A stretch of DNA of 17,860 nucleotides, taken from the NCBI GenBank assembly GCA_934718155.1, contig CAKUZF010000047.1:1-17860 (forward strand). The letters run 5' to 3'. Every line of letters starts with the position of its first letter. Position 1 is the first letter of the stretch. Below are positions 14,489 through 17,860 of the stretch, in pieces. A program made the position numbers and the translations under genes. A model generated the notes under the pieces. The model was given only the letters and a program-made list of their open reading frames with translations. It had not been told where the DNA came from and did no database searches. The stretch is from an uncultured Parabacteroides sp. Lineage in GTDB: Bacteria > Bacteroidota > Bacteroidia > Bacteroidales > Tannerellaceae.

Positions 14489-15493
14489 ATGGAAATCAAA
14501 GGAATTTTAGTATCGCTATTGGCTCCTTTCGAGGATCATATAGCTAATGGAGGCGAGAAATTATTGGGAAACGCCTCTTCCATTAAGCGTCGCCCTGATG
14601 GACGTGTTTATATCTCTGGCCAGATGCAACGCCATGTATTGTTTTCTGCCATAGATCGTTTGAATAATGCAGACAAGGCAAAAGGAGACACATTTGTTTC
14701 TAACGGTGATGGCGTAACATACGAGGTGGAGCGAGATTTAAGAGCTGATATGGGAGGTTTTATGCATACAGAAGAAGGAGTTGGATCAAAAAGACGAACT
14801 GCCCCATTGTCTGTTACACCTGCTGTAGCCATGTCTGAAAGTGAGATTGGTCGTGACCTTCTTATGCGATTGAAAAATAACACGAAGAGCAAAGATGCAA
14901 ATGAGCAAGCTATTGCAACACGTGAATTTAGTCAAGGAGATATTATGCGTATGAATTTCTTTCTTGATATAACTTCTCTAAGTATATCTAAGGATTATAA
15001 CTATGAAAAATCATTCAATGTTGGTACCATATATTTTAAGCATGCAACTGAAGCAGAAAGAAAGCGTCGAGCAGAACTATACCTTAACGCTACTCGCTTA
15101 ATGAATGATTATGCAAATCAAGCACGCAACGCAGTATGTGGTGAGCCTCAACAGGTGATAATCGTTTTTGATACTATTCTTAGCAGAAAAGCTTCTCGCT
15201 ATTATGAGGCTGGAGAAACAGAACGTGCTAACATAATAAAAGAATTGGATGAAAGAGGTGCTCAATACTTTATTGGTGATGACCGTACTGAAAATAGTGT
15301 ATTGAAAGCTTATAATGAGGCTCTCGAGTTTTTGAAGTCAAATGAACTATACACATGCGATTCTGATGACAGCATAGTTACAAGTTATGAGGACGTGTAT
15401 GCTAAATGTAAAGATGACGTGAAACCGACCAAGCCAAAGAAACAAGAAAAGAAGACAGACGATACTCCTTCTTTGTTTAAAGAACACATATAA
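14489..15493 (+). CDS. cas7: Cascade backbone subunit Cas7 (DevR/Csp1-like)
   Basis: A 334-aa RAMP protein that polymerises along the crRNA spacer. Family blocks: RVYISGQMQRHVLFSAI (~39-55), LRADMGGFM (~84-92) and RRTAPLSVTPAVAMSES (~102-118), which together match the Cas7/DevR family. The central region (FSQGDIMRMNFFLDITSLSI) fits the RRM-like core. The C-terminus is a lysine-rich, probably flexible tail (KPTKPKKQEKKTDDTPSLF). A purine-rich AATAGGATT directly precedes the ATG. It lies 10 bp after cas8 and 22 bp before cas3. Confidence 0.92.
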   Translation: MEIKGILVSLLAPFEDHIANGGEKLLGNASSIKRRPDGRVYISGQMQRHVLFSAIDRLNNADKAKGDTFVSNGDGVTYEVERDLRADMGGFMHTEEGVGSKRRTAPLSVTPAVAMSESEIGRDLLMRLKNNTKSKDANEQAIATREFSQGDIMRMNFFLDITSLSISKDYNYEKSFNVGTIYFKHATEAERKRRAELYLNATRLMNDYANQARNAVCGEPQQVIIVFDTILSRKASRYYEAGETERANIIKELDERGAQYFIGDDRTENSVLKAYNEALEFLKSNELYTCDSDDSIVTSYEDVYAKCKDDVKPTKPKKQEKKTDDTPSLFKEHI

Positions 15494-15515
15494 GAACTAC
15501 AATTATCTCTGTTAA

Positions 15516-17798
15516 ATGAGAGAAGACAAATGCAACTATATATTGGCTAAACCTTCAGGCATAACATTAGAACAGCATTGTTCTGATGTTATGTCTGAAA
15601 TGTCCGATATATGCCAGATATTTATAGGCACATGCGAGAAATACAAAAAGTTGACTGGTAAAGATCTGGCAATGCGTTTGTCTGTCTCAGCAAAATGGCA
15701 TGATAACGGAAAAGCTTGCTCAAAATGGCAAGAAGCATGTAGGAAGGATTTCCATAATTATCAATTGTGGAAACAAAATCATCCTAATTGTTCTTTTAAA
15801 GAATATAATTCTGAAAAACGTAACGAAGCTGGATGTCATCTTAGAAATGTAGGTATACGTCATGAGTTTTATTCATTAAATGATGCTGTTACTACCAATA
15901 TGCCGATTCCCATATTGGCGGCAATAGCTGCACATCATGGAAAATTAGGACTTAGCTTTGAAGACAAGTGGATAAGCTGTCCTTCTTTCAAACAATTCTG
16001 GAATGAATTTCGTAAAACATCCAATGATATCTCAGAAACAGAGAGCTTGTCTTTAGTGTGTGATAAGTTGTTTGAATTTGACGCTGTAAGAGGATTGCTC
16101 CAGTTAGCAGACCATAGAGCAAGTGCGAAAGAAAATGACGAGTTTGTTTTAAACCTAATGCGCTTTAATTATCATTTCCCTTTTGAGGAGAAACGAGGGG
16201 TGCAGAAACTTGTGGAAAAGAATTGGAATAATGATATCTTACTTGTGCGTGCTCCAACTGGCGCAGGGAAAACTGATGCTTCTCTGCTGTGGGCTTCTCA
16301 TCAGATTGCCGCTCACAAAGCAGATCGTCTTGTTATCGCTATGCCTACTAGATTCACAGCAAATGCTCTTTCTGTTAATGTAGCATCTACGTTATCCGAT
16401 ACTGGAGTGTATCATTCAAGCGCATGGTATATAAAACTTTCTTCAGTGCAGAATGGTGAATTGAATATGACGAAAGCTATGGCTCAGCATAAGATGGCAA
16501 AACTTCTTGCAACGCCTATAACTGTATGTACGATAGATCACTTGCTGATGTCTTTGACATTTACTTGTGAGAATCATCATCTGATATGCAGTAACCTTGC
16601 AAACTCTTGTGTTGTTATTGATGAGGCTGATTTTTATGATGAATTCGCACTGGCAAATATCCTCTTCTTGTTAAAGGTGCTTCGTTGTTGGAATGTTCCA
16701 GTGATGATTATGAGTGCCTCTTTGCCAGAGTCTGCATTACCGTTATATAGAAAGGCTGGGTTTAAGATTGAAAGTATCTTGGAAGACAAGGAAAGCGATA
16801 ATTATCAGAAGAGTTTTAATATAAAAAGATTAGTGGCTTATGATAAATTGCAGGATATTAGCTATTTGTTAGAACATTGTGTGGATAAAGGGAATGCTAT
16901 TATTTACTTAAATACGGTAGATAAGGCCATACAGGTGTATAAGAAAGTGAAAGAGTTGGTCTTGGAAAGGAACAAAGATATACCGATTATCTTATATCAT
17001 AGCAGGTTTACAGAGAAGGATAAACAGCGCAAGGAGAACCTTCTACTTGAACATTTGGGCAGAAAAGCTTGGAGTGAAGGCTCTGCCAGAGGAATAGCTA
17101 TACTTACGCAAATAGGTGAAGTCAGTATCAATATTAGTTCTGAGCTAATGATCAGCGAAATATGTCCTGTAGATAGACTTATGCAAAGGGCGGGAAGATT
17201 ATGCCGCTTTGATAGCGTGATAGGAGATATGTATGTGTTGATACCATACAAAAATCAGGATCTATATCCAGCGCCATATGGCTCGTATTCAAAAAAAAGC
17301 CGATCGTGGATTCCATGCAAAGCTTTTTTATCTACAATAAATGTACTCAAGGAAGGTCTGTATTCTGCAAAAGATTTGGTCACCGTTTTAAATGAGGTGT
17401 ATGATGAAGAACCTGAATTTAGTGTAAAGGCGCAAACTAATGCAAAGGCATTAGAGCAAATGTTTATTAATAATTGGTTGATAAACCCTGTGGAAAAATG
17501 GCATGAAGATGATACTCATTCTAATAATTGGAGTAGTCGTGATATTGATCCACAGGGAATAGCATTTATATGTAAACCTGATCGTTCGCATTTTCATAAT
17601 TATTCGGAGTATATGGAGTTTGCGTTGTCTAATTCCATAACCTTGCCTGTGTATTTATTGGATAAAGGAAGAAAAGAACATCGAATTGATTCAGATTGCC
17701 AGATTACGATTGGAGCTAGAGAGTCTATCTTTATTAATGTTATACGTGAAGGCTTTTATTCATTTGATATTGGTGTTGATTTAACAATACTCTGTTAA
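15516..17798 (+). CDS. cas3: CRISPR nuclease-helicase Cas3 (HD + DExD/H)
   Basis: A 760-aa effector nuclease recruited by Cascade to unwind and degrade target DNA. The N-terminal HD domain shows H21, the HD pair H62-D63 in AKWHDNGK, a histidine at ~116, H140-H141 in AAHHGKLG and D199 in LADHRAS. The helicase follows: Walker A APTGAGKT (246-253), DEAD in VVIDEADFYDEF (369-372), motif III SAS (400-402), motif V TQIGEVSINISSELMISE (~531-548) and motif VI QRAGRLCRF (557-565). All key residues are present, so it is probably active. Motif V has N where many Cas3 proteins have D (SINIS versus SLDIS). It begins 22 bp after cas7. Confidence 0.96.
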   Translation: MREDKCNYILAKPSGITLEQHCSDVMSEMSDICQIFIGTCEKYKKLTGKDLAMRLSVSAKWHDNGKACSKWQEACRKDFHNYQLWKQNHPNCSFKEYNSEKRNEAGCHLRNVGIRHEFYSLNDAVTTNMPIPILAAIAAHHGKLGLSFEDKWISCPSFKQFWNEFRKTSNDISETESLSLVCDKLFEFDAVRGLLQLADHRASAKENDEFVLNLMRFNYHFPFEEKRGVQKLVEKNWNNDILLVRAPTGAGKTDASLLWASHQIAAHKADRLVIAMPTRFTANALSVNVASTLSDTGVYHSSAWYIKLSSVQNGELNMTKAMAQHKMAKLLATPITVCTIDHLLMSLTFTCENHHLICSNLANSCVVIDEADFYDEFALANILFLLKVLRCWNVPVMIMSASLPESALPLYRKAGFKIESILEDKESDNYQKSFNIKRLVAYDKLQDISYLLEHCVDKGNAIIYLNTVDKAIQVYKKVKELVLERNKDIPIILYHSRFTEKDKQRKENLLLEHLGRKAWSEGSARGIAILTQIGEVSINISSELMISEICPVDRLMQRAGRLCRFDSVIGDMYVLIPYKNQDLYPAPYGSYSKKSRSWIPCKAFLSTINVLKEGLYSAKDLVTVLNEVYDEEPEFSVKAQTNAKALEQMFINNWLINPVEKWHEDDTHSNNWSSRDIDPQGIAFICKPDRSHFHNYSEYMEFALSNSITLPVYLLDKGRKEHRIDSDCQITIGARESIFINVIREGFYSFDIGVDLTILC

Positions 17799-17819
17799 TA
17801 ATTTCGTAATCGTTTGAAA

Positions 17820-17860
17820 ATGAGCAAGTTGATTAACAAAATACAACTAAATAAATTTGG
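17820..17860 (+). CDS. Start of another ORF, cut by the right edge
   Basis: An ATG 21 bp after the cas3 stop opens a frame (MSKLINKIQLNKF) that runs to the window end. Position suggests the next gene of the cas operon (cas4 or cas1 would be expected), but 13 residues do not allow identification. Confidence 0.35.
   Translation, partial: MSKLINKIQLNKF

Overview
The window is a stretch of a Bacteroidota (Bacteroidales-type) chromosome. Four signs point there: the recurring promoter -7 element TAnnTTTG in front of several genes, few Shine-Dalgarno sequences, a GT3-type (eukaryote-like) glycogen synthase beside a DUF3417-type alpha-glucan phosphorylase, and a golvesin-domain 'xanthan lyase'-like secreted protein. 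I cannot name the genus from the sequence; a Tannerella/Parabacteroides/Porphyromonas relative is a guess.

Layout. (1) 1-969, minus strand: the 5' part of a secreted golvesin-domain protein, cut by the left edge. (2) 1086-5462, minus strand: a glycogen module with GT3 glycogen synthase followed by glycogen phosphorylase, each with its own likely -7 box, ending at a strong hairpin terminator with a UUCG loop. (3) 5562-7393, plus strand, divergent from the glycogen genes: a 94-aa protein of unknown function, a PlsC-like acyltransferase and a nitrilase-superfamily amidase, ending at a 17-bp-stem terminator. (4) 7394-7881: a gap with no credible gene. It holds 16-bp direct and inverted repeats, four 11-bp tandem repeats and what looks like an aborted gene start. 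(5) 7882-11196, minus strand: a thiamine thiazole operon, promoter - TPP riboswitch - thiS - thiG - thiF - thiH. (6) 11212-11331: a possible C-terminal gene remnant on the minus strand. (7) 11386-17860, plus strand: a type I CRISPR-Cas operon in the order cas6-cas5-cas8-cas7-cas3, with a textbook Bacteroidota promoter and a further ORF starting at 17820. It is much more AT-rich than the rest.

How the genes work together. The glycogen pair makes glycogen (from UDP-glucose) and breaks it down. ThiF adenylates ThiS, ThiH supplies dehydroglycine from tyrosine, and ThiG builds the thiazole phosphate; the riboswitch senses the end product TPP. In the cas operon Cas6 is expected to process crRNA, Cas5-Cas8-Cas7 to form Cascade, and Cas3 (HD nuclease plus helicase) to destroy the target. 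The adaptation genes and the CRISPR array are not in the window.

The most interesting points are the Cas gene set (a I-C-like cas5-cas8-cas7 order combined with a Cas6, which I associate with the old 'PGING' subtype), a visible two-state pairing in the TPP riboswitch leader that involves a 25-codon upstream ORF overlapping the thiS start, and the structured repeat patch at 7503-7642. I found no evidence for a wholly new system.
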